DNA from: Synchiropus splendidus
Lineage: Eukaryota; Chordata; Actinopteri; Syngnathiformes; Callionymidae
DNA: 64,000 bases
Direction of reading: 5' to 3'
Assembly: GCF_027744825.2 (NCBI RefSeq)
Contig: NC_071338.1
Location: forward strand, 30,051,501 to 30,115,500
Below, in pieces: positions 49,478-59,860 of the stretch. Position numbers and translations under genes: made by a program. The notes beneath the pieces are model-generated. The model had not been told where the DNA came from, searched no databases, and saw nothing but the letters and a program-made list of their open reading frames with translations. The first letter of the stretch is position 1. Each line of letters opens with the position of its first letter.

Positions 49478-49548
49478 CTGTTTAAGGTAGCGCAGACACA
49501 TTATCTCTCCATCTGGTTTTGGGTCTTCCCCTTGCTCCCCTCCCAGCT
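49478..49548 (-). mobile_element. LINE C-terminal fragment (GRPKTRWRD motif)
   Basis: The minus strand encodes GARGRPKTRWRDNVSALP followed by KQLGI, the basic C-terminal motif of a fish non-LTR element (consensus GRPRTRWRDYVS..AWERLGI). It ends at about 49548, exactly where an unrelated plus-strand LINE segment begins. About 70 bp only. Confidence 0.5.
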
Positions 49549-50060
49549 GGTAACAACAACCTGGAGCTCAACGCCCAGAAGACAGTGGAGATGGTTATAT
49601 ACTTCAGGAGAGTCACAGTTTCTCTGTCCCCTCTCATGTTGGCTGGTTTACCTATTCCTATTGTAGACTCCTTCTGCTTCCTAGGAACCACCATCACTGA
49701 GGACCTCAAATGGGAGCCAACCATCAGGTCCCTCATCAGGAAGGCCCAGCAGAGAATGTTCTTCCTGAGGCAGCTACGAAAACTACGACTGCCGATGAAG
49801 TTGCTGGTGGAGTTCTACATGGCCATCATCCAGTCCATCCTCACCTCCTCTATCACCGTCTGGTACAACAGCGCCACCTCCAGGGACAAGAGCCAACTGC
49901 AGCGCATCGTACGTTCTGCTGAGAAGGTGATCGGTCGCATCCCGCCACCTGTTCAGGACCTGTATGTCTCCAGGACCCAGAGACGTGCAGGTGGGATCAG
50001 AGCCGACCCTTCTCACCCTGGACATGGACTGCAGGATCCACCTGGCCTGCCTACTTTTCA
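49549..50060 (+). mobile_element. CR1/L2-like LINE, RT C-terminal part
   Basis: The plus-strand frame from about 49549 encodes NNLELNAQKTVEMVIYFRR, then SFCFLGTTITEDLKWE, RKAQQRMFFLRQLRKLRLP, FYMAIIQSILTSSITVWY and AEKVIGR. These are the conserved region after the RT catalytic core in CR1/L2/Rex1-type LINEs. The frame stays open for about 165 codons, suggesting modest age, but the YADD catalytic region and everything upstream are missing. After about 50040 the frame departs from the family pattern (HPGHGL followed by unrelated residues), so the 3' end is broken. Confidence 0.75.
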
Positions 50061-50186
50061 GTACTTGTACCCTCACGTCCAACACAAAGAGAGTATACGC
50101 ACAAACGAACACAGACGTACCGACGTTGATCAGAGGTGGAGATTAACCAAATATCTTGTGACTGTACTTATCTTGTGCTGCAAACT

Positions 50187-50720
50187 CCATTTAATAAGAT
50201 AACAATTCTATTTACTTCTATTTGCTACATTTGTCCACAGTGTTAAAAATCGATCCATAAGAAAAAAGATGACAATAAAAATAAGAAATTGCAATTCTCC
50301 TTTGCGACAATTCAGAATCAATTTAAAAGGTCCCAAAATTGATTTAAAAATAAAAACAAAAATCCATTTAATAAGATAACAATTCTATCTACTTCTATTT
50401 TGCTACATTTGTCCACAGTGTTAAAAATCGATCCATAAGAAAAAAGATGAAAATAAAAATAAAAAATTGCAATTCTCCTTTGCGACAATTCAGAATCAAT
50501 TTAAAAGGTCCCAAAATTGATTTCAAAATAAAAACAAAAATCCATTTAATAAGATAACAATTCTATCTACTTCTGTTTTGCTACATTTATCCACAGTGTT
50601 AAAAATCGATCCATAAGAAAAAAGATGACAATAAAAATAAAAAATTGCAATTCTCCTCTGCGACAATTCAGAATCAATTTAAAAGGTCCCAAAATTGATT
50701 TCAAAATAAAAACAAAAATC
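50187..50720 (+). repeat. 178-bp satellite, three tandem units
   Basis: Units start at 50187, 50364 and 50542 (periods 177 and 178) with the phrase ccatttaataagataacaat. Each contains cacagtgttaaaaatcgatc, gcaattctcctttgcgac (ctctgcgac in the third) and ggtcccaaaattgattt. By eye the units differ at only a few positions, so the array is young. It lies about 130 bp after the LINE segment. Partly similar AATT-rich phrases (aaaatcaattttaattcg) occur near 51240. Confidence 0.9.
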
Positions 50721-51389
50721 TCAGAATATACTCAAAGATGGCAGAATAGCCACCTTAACCAGCTCCGTCTCCGCTGAAGTCCAGCGTTTGGCATCATTTT
50801 GGGCTACCATGTGCCCACAAACACCGAGCTGGACACGTTGCATAAACTGTGCAAGCATTGAAAAACTAAGAACCGAGCGCCTCAGCAACACAGCAAATGC
50901 ACGGGCTCCTATCGAAAGGCATCGCCTGGAGAGTGTGTGTGAGAGAGTGCTTCACAGACAGCGGAGCCTGTAAGTTATTCACTGAGACAGCTCTGCCACA
51001 GCTTCACCAGGAGACTAAAAGAACGTTCACCGGCAAAGGCACTTTCCTCAGAGTTTAAAAGGCGGCATGTTTAACTCATGTTTTTTAAAGTCCAGAGGCA
51101 CTTTGCTGTTATGTTAACAGTTGCAGCAATTCCATCTTAAGCATGGATAAATGTTTAAAACGTAATGTCTTGAACCGTCATCCTGTCTGCAAAGTGGATG
51201 GGAGTAGATCACGAGCAGAAATCAGATCTAATTGAATTGAAAAATCAATTTTAATTCGAATCGTGGCCTCAAAAATCTGAATCAATCATGCGCTAGGGAC
51301 AGATTCACACGCCTTTCAGTTATTGAAAGAGTCCATGTAGTTGCAGTTGTCAATACAGGGCTGAAGTGTTGTCATTTCATTTTCATTCC
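50721..51389. other. non-coding stretch with no clear feature
   Basis: Contains an AATT-rich portion near 51225-51290 that may be a diverged satellite edge. No exon is supported. Confidence 0.4.
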
Positions 51390-51466
51390 GTCCAGTTGAA
51401 ATTGAAGTGTCAGATTTCAATTTCAACTGGACTTGACTATACATAGGGACTATGTATTGTCCCTAT
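51390..51466. repeat. two adjacent hairpins
   Basis: Arm gtccagttgaaattgaa (51390-51406) pairs perfectly with 51416-51432 across a 9-base loop. Ten bases further on, atagggac (51443-51450) pairs with gtccctat (51459-51466) across 8 bases. No coding context. Confidence 0.8.
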
Positions 51467-53626
51467 ATATTGAACTGGCATTACAAGTGATTTTCCAAAC
51501 GTTCATTTATGTCAATATCAACACATAAAAATGTAAAAAAAAATTCATTTGTTTTGCCTCAGTAGCATTTTACAGTCAACAGACTGACAGACAACGACAA
51601 AGATACAAATATGTTTCAACATGTTTCAAGCACATATACAGCGACATAAAACTCATTTACTAAGACACAAACTCATCTTGACTCTTCCCTTTTGTCTTTT
51701 TCTTCCGCGTGACCTGAGCAATGTCCGTCTAAACCAGGTTCTCCCCAGTGCATTGCCTCAGCGTCGCAGTGTATCCTCAGCACAGTTGTGTTCCAGCTTC
51801 TTCAATGTGCTGAACCAGCCTTGCATTCTCACTACAAAACAAGTGTAGCAGAATCCAAAGGGCAAAGATTCTGCAATTCTGTCTGCGACTGGTTTCCAAA
51901 ACAGCCTCTTCTAAAGGTGAAAACTAATAGCTATTCTATTCCAAGATCATCAAGAGTGGCATGCCAAGAAAAACAGGAACATTTAGGACATTTAGCTGAG
52001 TTCTCTTTCACCTTCATGGGTCATCAGCAGCAGATCACACTCCTCCATCTCTCCCTGTCACACCCTCCCCTTCTTCTCCAGCCCCTCCACCACGGCGGAG
52101 CAGCTGGAGAAGAGTAGCAGAAGTCATTGTGTGATGGAAGATTATCAGCAGGATTAAAGGGAGGGCCCAAGTGAGACCAGCTGTGATGCAATATTTGGAC
52201 ACAGATTCTTGTCATGTTGGTTATATTTAATACACTCCAGCTCTGCTTGGTTCAGTGAAGTCACAAATCAAAAAGCCGCTAGGCAAAGATGTATTTGAAC
52301 AGTCAAGTTTTACACAACATTTAACTTGCGGTGTGAAGATCCAGCACACTCACCCACAGATTCCGCCCTAAATTTGCATCCCGTCCAAAGATTTATTGCA
52401 TGGAAACAGTAGAAATACATTGAGCCCCTTTGAAAAACGCATTTATTAATCTGCTTTTTGCAGCTGGAAGACGCGTGGCTCTACATATTTACATCCACAC
52501 ACCACGCTCATCTATGGAAGGAGCCTTTAACTTTCCCACACAGAGGCAGAGTTGGCCGCATTTCACTTGCTTCACGCATTTTCTTTTTAATCATTCATCA
52601 GTCGTTTCAAAACCGAGTCCATTCGGGTCAAAATGGAGGAACGTTTTTCTCATGTTTTCTGTAAAAAAAAATGTTTTAAAAATCAGCAGTTATCAAAGGT
52701 GCACTTTAGAGTATTGAGCTCACAGGACTCGCTCTTCCTCTATGCACAGAAAAACTGCACATGCCTCTCAAATAATAATGTGTCTGCGAACACCTCTCTT
52801 ATGGCGAGATCATCTGTCCACCTGTACGACTGCTGTAGAACTATTACAGTTATGGCTGGTCAGAATAAAAAGCCAATGTAAAAGGTTTCATCACAAAACA
52901 ACGGCACATACACTCATCTGCTCATCTGCCTTGACTCATATATGAACTTAAGTGCCTCTCATTCTTAACCCATAGGGTTCAATATGATGTCGGTCCACCT
53001 TTTGCAGCTATTCCATTCTTCCAAAAGTACATTGGTGAGGTCACACACGAGGTGGGGAGGGCCTGGCTCTTAGTCTCCGTGAGCTCTGCACCCAGACAGC
53101 AACATGTTTTTGAAACGTTTGCTCATGTTTTTTGTTTGAAAGAAAAGCCAAAAGTCAACCGTGATTACTGATCACACACGTGAATGATAGTACTTACAAT
53201 GCGGGACGGAACTTCAAGTTTCTTCCTAAATAAAATATGAATTTTAACAAATCATGCAGGTTAATCACAGATATTTTCAGTGTACATTGTGATGTCATAA
53301 CTATGACATGCATGATGAAGGAGAGAATGACATGATGGATATAAGATTCAAGTTTAAAAAAAGAAGAAAAAACCTGAGGACAGAGGCAAAAATGACCTTA
53401 AAATATAATAATACATGATTCATTGATTATAAAACATTTTTTGACTTCCACTGTAAGACATAACATTTTACTACTCCACACATGATTTCATCAGCTACCA
53501 ATAGCTATAAATCTGTTGAAGCAACATCAGTAAAGAAGAAGATACAGTAGAACAAAGGGACGCAACTGACAGCAGCCAACTACATGTGCATACTTTTGAC
53601 TTTGTAGGAGCAGGTGTTGCCCTCCC
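51467..53626. other. non-coding stretch with no clear feature
   Basis: Short frames (51788-52117, 52430-52717, 52633-52881) lack domains and splice context. No repeat shared with the rest of the window was recognised. Confidence 0.4.
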
Positions 53627-53690
53627 AGCACAGTTCCAGTACAGTTCCAGCCAACTCCCAGGAGAGTTCCAGCACAGTTCCACTGCCGCT
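53627..53690 (+). repeat. short minisatellite (acagttccag units)
   Basis: The word cagttcca occurs four times (gcacagttccag, tacagttccag, gagttccag, gcacagttcca) within about 60 bp at variable spacing. The three overlapping minus-strand frames with repeated WNCTGT residues come from this array. Confidence 0.7.
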
Positions 53691-55489
53691 GAAGTAACCC
53701 CCCTCTTCTTGAGGGAGTGTCTTTGAATAATGTAAACTCCACCAACTCATTGCGCTACAGGGTGTGAACTGAAGATGGCGCTTTCTCTTCATACACAAAG
53801 CCCAGAGTGACTAGTGAAAGCTGCTCTCACAACAACTTCAGTTGTGTTTTGAGACAACTCCAGAGTGTGAGTAGAGCTCCACACATCATCCCTCCACTCA
53901 GTAAGGAGTCTCATGTCACAGGAATAGGTGACTTGAGGAGCCCGTCTGTGGCAAGCTTGGGCTCATGAGACGACATCTTCATGCTATTTCCATTCTTATA
54001 TTTTGTAAGTTGTATCTGTAGCTTTTAATTTTAAAACAAAAGCTCATATTATTTATTTTTTTGAATTTTATTTTAATAGAGCCACTCATTCAAGTCCGAT
54101 GACTCTGGTGGAGTTTTGACCCAACCGAGCCTCGAAATGAATGTTCCGCCCTTTCTTTCCAACAACGGAAAATACAACAAATAAAACGTCACATGACTCT
54201 AGCAGGCTTGTGGCATTTGCTGCAGCTGGGTGCAGAACTCACATTATTCATAAATGTGGACACCTTTTGGCAATAACCACTTTAATTTGCAATCTTGCTT
54301 CCTGAAAAGGTCACGAGCAGAACCAGCCACAGGAGACAAGTTAGAGTCGCCAATTACCTCGGCGGTGGGAGGAAACGTGAGTGCCAGCAGTTAAAAGCAC
54401 AGGGAGCACAACCCTAATCCAACATAAACAAAAGGCTTGACATTTTCTAATATAATGTATACTGTAATTATTAATCTCCCATTTGAGAGACACTTTCTTT
54501 CTATTGTTTTTTGGGGTTTTTTTCTCAGATAAAAGGAAGTCTAGACTGCCATCATTAGAGGTACGTCGTGGTATAAAGAACCATAATAAGATGACATCCT
54601 TTGTTGGCAAAAGCGAAGTAGCTGGATAAAAGTTGAAGAGGCTGCGAGGAAGAAAACTAACTGTATAGGAGTAAGTGCTATTTTAGAGATGATACACTGA
54701 GAGGTGAGTGTCACACTGCTCGGGCGCGCACCGAGAACAGATGAAATATGTATTCAGGAGAGATGTTTGAACTTAAAGCGAGGCGCTATCAAAGCTGCGG
54801 CAGATTAAAGAGGAGGAAAACAGCGTATAAATAACAAAACAGCCCCACTTCATTATCAGCCAGTTTAGACATCCGTGGCAAATGATTTGGCTCTTCAACT
54901 GCAAACCCGTCTGCCTCGCTGCAGCTTCTGCAAAAGTTCCTTCAGCAGGGAATCAACCCAGCGTCCATATGGCCGCTCATTATAATTTATCATTGAAGTG
55001 TGTCTAAATGTGGCTGCCTAGTTACTGACCTGTCCGTGGTGTTGAGGGGCATCAGCTGTGGAGAGCAGCATCACTGACCTCACTGACCTCATATTGTGAT
55101 GTGAACATTTCACAGGCCGTCGGACCTCGGCTGTTTCCTTGTTGTCTCTCTCATGCCTTTAGAAAATAAGAGGCTATCGATCGTGATCTGAAAATTGTGG
55201 CGCTGCCCTCAAGTCGACGTAGTGGCAAGCTTCCTAGTGTTTCAGTCCACCTGAAGGAGGGGAGGCAACCAACGTGTCCACCATATGGTGGGTTTATTAA
55301 GCAGAGGGTTTTAATGAGCATCCCATCCCTCAGTCCAAACCAGGCTTCAACCCCACACAGGCAGAGAGACCAGCTCAATAGCAGAACACACAGGTCCCTG
55401 AGAAATAATTCAAGCCTACAATCCAAGGCCTGCAGTGACACCTAGAGGCAGTGACAAATTGCTGATCGAAAAATATCAGAATCTGCTTT
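53691..55489. other. non-coding stretch with one small repeat fragment
   Basis: A fragment of the repeat at 21703 (ttagagtcgccaattacct, then gtgggaggaaac) lies at 54338-54385. Frames 55151-55441 on the minus strand and 55197-55445 on the plus strand overlap each other and have no domain. Confidence 0.4.
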
Positions 55490-55690
55490 AATGTCAGTGA
55501 GGATCCCACCAACTAGAAAAGTGCTTCGGTAGATGTGCAATAACGGACAAAAAAATAAAATCAATGAATAAAAATAAACAATAATCATAGAAGCAATTCA
55601 TAAATAAACAAACACCGAGGCCTGTTCACGACTGAGGGGGAAGAAACTGTTCCTGTTACAGGAGGTTCTGGTCTGGATTGACTGTAGAAC
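55490..55690 (-). mobile_element. CR1/L2-like LINE 3' end, minus strand
   Basis: The plus-strand text atcagaatctgctttaatgt at the left, and gaggggg-aagaaactgttcc with aggttctggtctgg at the right, is the reverse complement of a LINE end. The reading is RTxxxRNSFFP-like, followed by a 3' UTR and an (ATTCTGAT)-type tail. About 200 bp remain. Confidence 0.5.
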
Positions 55691-55756
55691 AAACAGTCCA
55701 TGACCACAATGTGACTAAAATAGGAATGATTCATCTATTTTATTAGAGAGTTAGAG

Positions 55757-56196
55757 AGCAACGACATCCTAAGACATTTAGCTAAGGCTTCTGTCCGTCA
55801 TGGACAATCCTAGTCATCCTCTGCACAACACCATCTCCAGACAGAGGAGCAGTTTCAGTGACAGACTCCTGCTGTCAGAGTGTCCTGCTCCACAGACAGA
55901 CTGAGGAGATCGTTCCTCCCTCACGCCATTCGGCTCTTCAACATCTGTCGGGGAGGGCGATAACATGGACAAATCTCTGGACTCACGACACACTCACACC
56001 ATAGACACACATGCACTTTAGTTCGCGACACACACACACATTCACATGCTGCACTTTTTGTTTATTTTACTTTTTTCTTATCTTATTTGTACTATTGTTT
56101 TTTTACTTGCTCTTGTGTTTCCACCTGTTATGCTGCTGGAAATGGGAATTTCTCTTCGGAGATTAATAAAGTATCTATCTATATATCTATCTATCT
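55757..56196 (+). mobile_element. CR1/L2/Rex1-like LINE 3' end with (TATC)n tail
   Basis: The plus strand encodes fragments such as SFSDRLLLSECP and a degenerate SLTPFGSSTSV, the end of a LINE ORF. This is followed by a 3' UTR with cgacacacacacacattc and ending ggagattaataaagtatc, then tatc/tatatc repeats to 56196. Attaataaagtatc followed by (TATC)n is a common 3' end of fish LINEs. The ORF is frame-broken. Confidence 0.65.
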
Positions 56197-56346
56197 AATA
56201 AGGACTTGAAGATATAAAAACTTGAATATAGCCACCATCGAGATTTATTGTGCTATGGTCAAACTGATGCAAAATAAACTGTATTTATGCAAAGAACTTA
56301 AAATGTGTTAAAATATATATTGAGGAATATTGTTTTAATACACCTG

Positions 56347-57251
56347 TAACAGAGGAGTTCAGTGTAACAGAGGAGCTCAAGGTGGAGGTGGGACTGCACC
56401 AAGGCTCAGCTCTGAGCCCCTTCTTGTTTGCCATAGTGATGGACAGGTTGACAAATGAGGTTAGAGAAGAAGCCCCTTGGACAATGATGTTTGCAGATGA
56501 CGTTGTGATCTATGGTGAGAGCAGGGAGCAAGTGGAAGATAAGCTAGAGAGGTGGAGGTTTGCCTTAGAAAGGAGATGAATGAAGGTTAGGAATACATGT
56601 GTGTGAATGAGAGGGAGCCAAGTGGACAGGTGAAGATACAGGATGCAGAGATAAAGAAGGTGGGGGGGTTTGAAGTACTGAGGCTCAACTGTCCAGGGCC
56701 ATGGAGAGTGTGAGAAAGAGGTGAAGAAGCAGGTGCAGGCAGGATGGAATCATTGGAGACAAGTGTCAGCTGTGACAAAAGGGTGTCGGCAAGGATGAAA
56801 GGGAAAGTGTCCAAAAGGGTGGTGAGGCCAGCAATGTTGTATGGTTTGGAAACAGTGACACTGAGGAGAAGACAGGAGGCAGAGCTGGAGGTAGCAGAGA
56901 TGAAGATGCTGAGCTTCTCTCTGGGAGTGAGCAGGATGATGATAGGATCAGAGGGACAGCACATGTGCTCAGGTGTTTAGGAGACCAAGTCAGAGAGGCG
57001 AGATGGAGATGGTTTGGACATGTACAGAGGAGAGAGAGAGAGCCAGTACATTGGTAGATGAAGATGTTGAGGTTGGAACTGCCAGGCAGAAGGTGGAGAG
57101 GAAGGTCAAAGAGGAGATTGATGGAGGTGGTGAAGGAGGACATGAGGTTTGTAGGTTTGAGAGAAGAGGAAGCAGAGGACAGGGTGAGATGGAGGAGGAT
57201 GATCTGCTGTGGCGAACCCTGAAGGGAGAAGCCAGTAGGAAATGAAGAAAG
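56347..57251 (+). mobile_element. RTE-like LINE, 5'-truncated, with target duplication
   Basis: Plus strand. An RT segment starts VTEEFKVEVGLHQGSALSP with FLFA, then FADDVVIYGE (FADD codons at 56490-56501, the RT catalytic motif), then GESREQVEDKLERWRFALE, ended by a TGA at about 56577. Next come GKVSKRVVRPAMLYGLE (about 56799-56850) and the C-terminal VWTCTEERE and VKEEI segments. The 3' end is aaccctgaagggagaagcc with an A/G-rich tail. The direct repeat aatacacctg at 56337-56346 and 57252-57261 brackets the copy and is its probable target-site duplication. About 905 bp; stops and frame changes make it inactive. Confidence 0.85.
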
Positions 57252-57660
57252 AATACACCTGCTATTCAGTCATTCGTGGGGGGTTTTGATCATTTTTATT
57301 TATTTTTGAGTAATGTGTAGTACATTTTATATTCAAAATACCCAAACTGGAAGAAGGGAGAACGCTGGTCACCTTGCCATTTCATGTTGATTGATTCTAG
57401 ACAGCGACAATTTCATCCTCAAGCATCTTCTGGGCTGCGTCACGAAAGAGGCCTGAAGAAGAGCAGGCAAGCATCAGGCTCCACACAGGCTGGAACCAGC
57501 AACCTTGTCACTGTGAGCAGCGCCAAACAAACAAACTGTCCCACTTTACTTTACCTGATGTCAAAACATCGACCCATCATCAAGAGGCGAGCCCAACCCA
57601 TTTGTGTCGGCGAATAGAAGACGCCGCAAGCTTAACACTTTTTCCTTTTTCCCCCGACAG
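57252..57660. other. non-coding stretch, pyrimidine-rich at its end
   Basis: Begins with the LINE target duplication and ends with a polypyrimidine tract leading into the exon-like segment at 57661. No other feature. Confidence 0.45.
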
Positions 57661-57706
57661 CAGAGCGTAAAATTGAGAGAAAAGATGTGGTGGAAAGAAA
57701 AGACAG
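57661..57706 (+). CDS. exon-like segment of 46 nt (candidate only)
   Basis: The tract ctttttcctttttcccccga ends in CAG at 57660, a strong acceptor, and 46 nt later ACAG is followed by GTAAGA (57707), a good donor. Two frames are open: QSVKLREKMWWKEKT and ERKIERKDVVERKD. The third has a stop. The highly charged second reading is plausible for a coiled or linker exon, but no family is recognised. It is on the opposite strand from the exon at 4585-4714. It would not join in frame to the candidate at 62226-62407. It could equally be a chance pairing of splice signals or a non-coding exon. Confidence 0.25.
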
Positions 57707-58084
57707 GTAAGAATTCATCCATAGCACGCTGCCTCCTGAAGGTCACCACATTTAATTATGGGACAGATGAGAAGCAACGATGATATGACAAGAGTAGAAT
57801 TTCAATATAAATCTCCTCCATGCTGACGGCAGCCCACTGAGTCCCGCTGGTGGAGTTTGATCTTAATTAGCCCAACATGAGCAAATACAGAGGCGGGAGG
57901 GAAACTTTCTCGCTGACATTTTTATTTCACCCAGAAAGAAAAAAAAACTCCATCTTTGTCTTAGCGGCGCGAAGGATAAACTGAACAAACGGTGGCTGAC
58001 TAATTGGGTTTTGGTGATAACTGTGTTGTCAATGATGGAGACCTTTGGTTTTGCTGGTAAACTTTGGGGGACTCTTACACTTAG
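57707..58084. other. non-coding stretch with no clear feature
   Basis: Nothing recognised. The small minus-strand frame 58102-57863 has no domain. Confidence 0.45.
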
Positions 58085-59088
58085 ACTTCCGTTAGTTGTC
58101 ACTGCACAAAGAAAACACAGCGGCGAGGCAACGAAATGTTGCTTGGCTACTATTATTACAAGTGCAAAGTAAGTGCAAGTAAGTAAAGTGAGAGACAGAA
58201 AACAGAATAACTGGATGACCTATATGTGAACTGTACCAACAAACAAAAACAGAAACATTGTAGCAGATGGGGTTATTACACCACAGGAGGTAGTTACATC
58301 CATTTAGTAGTAGTAGTCGCGGTCTGATGGACAGTCTGGGGACATAGCTGTTCCTGAATCTGGTTGTTCCGCTGCGGATACTGCAGAACCTTCTGCCAAA
58401 CGGGCAGTCCATGGTGTGGGTGGGTGGGGTCTGAGAGATCACGGTGGACTCTGGATAAGCTATCCTCCGGGTCCTGGATGCTGGTGAGCGTGGTCCGATG
58501 ATCTTCTCTGCTGTCCTCTCCACTCTTTGCAGAGACCTCCAGTCTGGGGCCCTGCAGTTCCCCGACCAGACGGGGGTGCTGCTGGTCAGCAAGCCCTCAA
58601 TGGTCCCTCTGTCGAAGGTGGTCAGGATGGGAGGGGGGAGAATGGCTTTTCTCATCTGCCACAGGAAGTGCATGCGCTGCTGTGCGTTCTTCACCAGGGT
58701 GGAGGTGTGGAGAGAGCAGCTGAGGTGGTCGGTGATGTGCACCCCCAGGTACTTTTTTGTGCACCCCCAGGTACTTTTTTGTGCTCACGACCTCCATGGC
58801 TGTGTCGTTGATGTGGAGGGGTGTGTGGCTGGGTCTCGATCTCCTGAAGTCCATGATGATCTCTTTAGTTTTGCTGGCATTCAGGACCAGGTTGCAGCAG
58901 TCCTCCAGATATCGTACTTCTTCCCTGTGTGCCAGTTCGTTGTCGTCCTGAATGAGGCCCACAGCTGTTGTGTCGTCTGCATATTTCAGGATGCGGTTGC
59001 TGCTGTGCCTGGGTCGACAGTCATGGGTCATCAGGGTGAACAGCAGGGGGCTCAGAAGCACAACCTCGGGGGGAGCCGGTGTTCAGGG
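58085..59088 (-). mobile_element. CR1/L2/Rex1-like LINE, 5'-truncated, broken by a 22-bp duplication
   Basis: Minus strand, 59088 down. LLSPLLFTLMTHDC, then LKYADDTTAVGL (YADD at 58983-58972, the RT catalytic motif), NASKTKEIIMDFRR, STKKYLGVH, then in another frame HITDHLSCSLHTSTLVKNAQ, RMHFLWQMRKA, TSSTPVWSGNCRA and AEKIIG. The frame change falls exactly in a tandem duplication of 22 bp (58739-58782). The ORF then meets an HTMDCPFGRRF C-terminal motif and a 3' UTR ending near 58085 (ttcgttgcctcgccgctg region). The 5' end is cut just upstream of the RT catalytic core. Not functional. Confidence 0.85.
58739..58782 (+). repeat. 22-bp tandem duplication inside the LINE
   Basis: The 22-mer beginning gcacccccaggtactttttt occurs twice back to back (58739-58760, 58761-58782). 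Because 22 is not a multiple of three, it shifts the LINE frame at the KKYLGVH motif. Removing one unit on paper would rejoin the two frames, so the duplication arose after insertion or during it. Confidence 0.95.
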
Positions 59089-59734
59089 AGATGACACTCG
59101 ACGTGTTTTCTGAGAATACAGCAGATTTGTAGACTTCAGATCTCACTCATCTGTCACAAAGGTAGTTCAGTAAATCAACATCTTGTTGCTCAAAATAACT
59201 TAACAACTCACCATCCTTCCTCTGACACCATTTGAAGCTTATTTTGGTTCAGGTGTGACAACTAACCAGCAGATACACTTAACTGCCTTACCCCAAATGC
59301 AATGAAGAGAAACTAATACTAATAGTCATGACAGGAGCAGCATAAACAAAGTAGAATGCCAAACATTATTTCCTGATGTTATAAACCACATTCTTTTCCG
59401 GCTTCATCATTCCAACTGTCTCAACACATCAATAGAACTAACTGTTTTAATACAGATTCATTTTTATCAGCCCATCCAGACTAATGGTTATGAGACAGAC
59501 ATCAGACTTTGTTATTAAATGGTGGATCCAGCGATGTACAACATTGAGAAATGGATTACCATGTTTGAAATAATTCACATTTCTTCAATGTAAGTTCGAA
59601 TTTCAATACTTATTTATGCGTGACAGTGTCTGGAGGCTAAACGTTCTCACTGTCCCGTGACGTACGAACATGTCTAAAATCGTCCACCTCCGAAGTGATG
59701 TCCACACGTTGAAAGCCCACTCAATGGCAGTGTC
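59089..59734. other. non-coding stretch with no clear feature
   Basis: AT-rich. No exon or repeat is supported. Confidence 0.45.
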
Positions 59735-59860
59735 TGCTCTACCAGGTTTGGCCTTGAACAGCGATTTTTGTGAAACCTATCATCATTTTTAAACCAAGAG
59801 CGCCACCTACTGACCACCGGAAATGAAGACGCTGCTTCTCGTCGCTTCATCAGTCCGTCC
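59735..59860. mobile_element. palindromic MITE remnant, copy 4 (degenerate)
   Basis: Has ttgaacagcgatttttgtga, aagagcgccacctactgacc, and ggaaatgaagacgctgcttc followed by gcttcatcag. These correspond loosely to the internal gcgccatct motif and the arm of the family at 27908 and 35556. The match is weak and the ends are uncertain. Confidence 0.35.

Noticed and set aside
50187..50720. CRISPR-like array (regular repeats)
   Set aside because: Units are contiguous 178-bp tandem repeats without unique spacers, in eukaryotic DNA.
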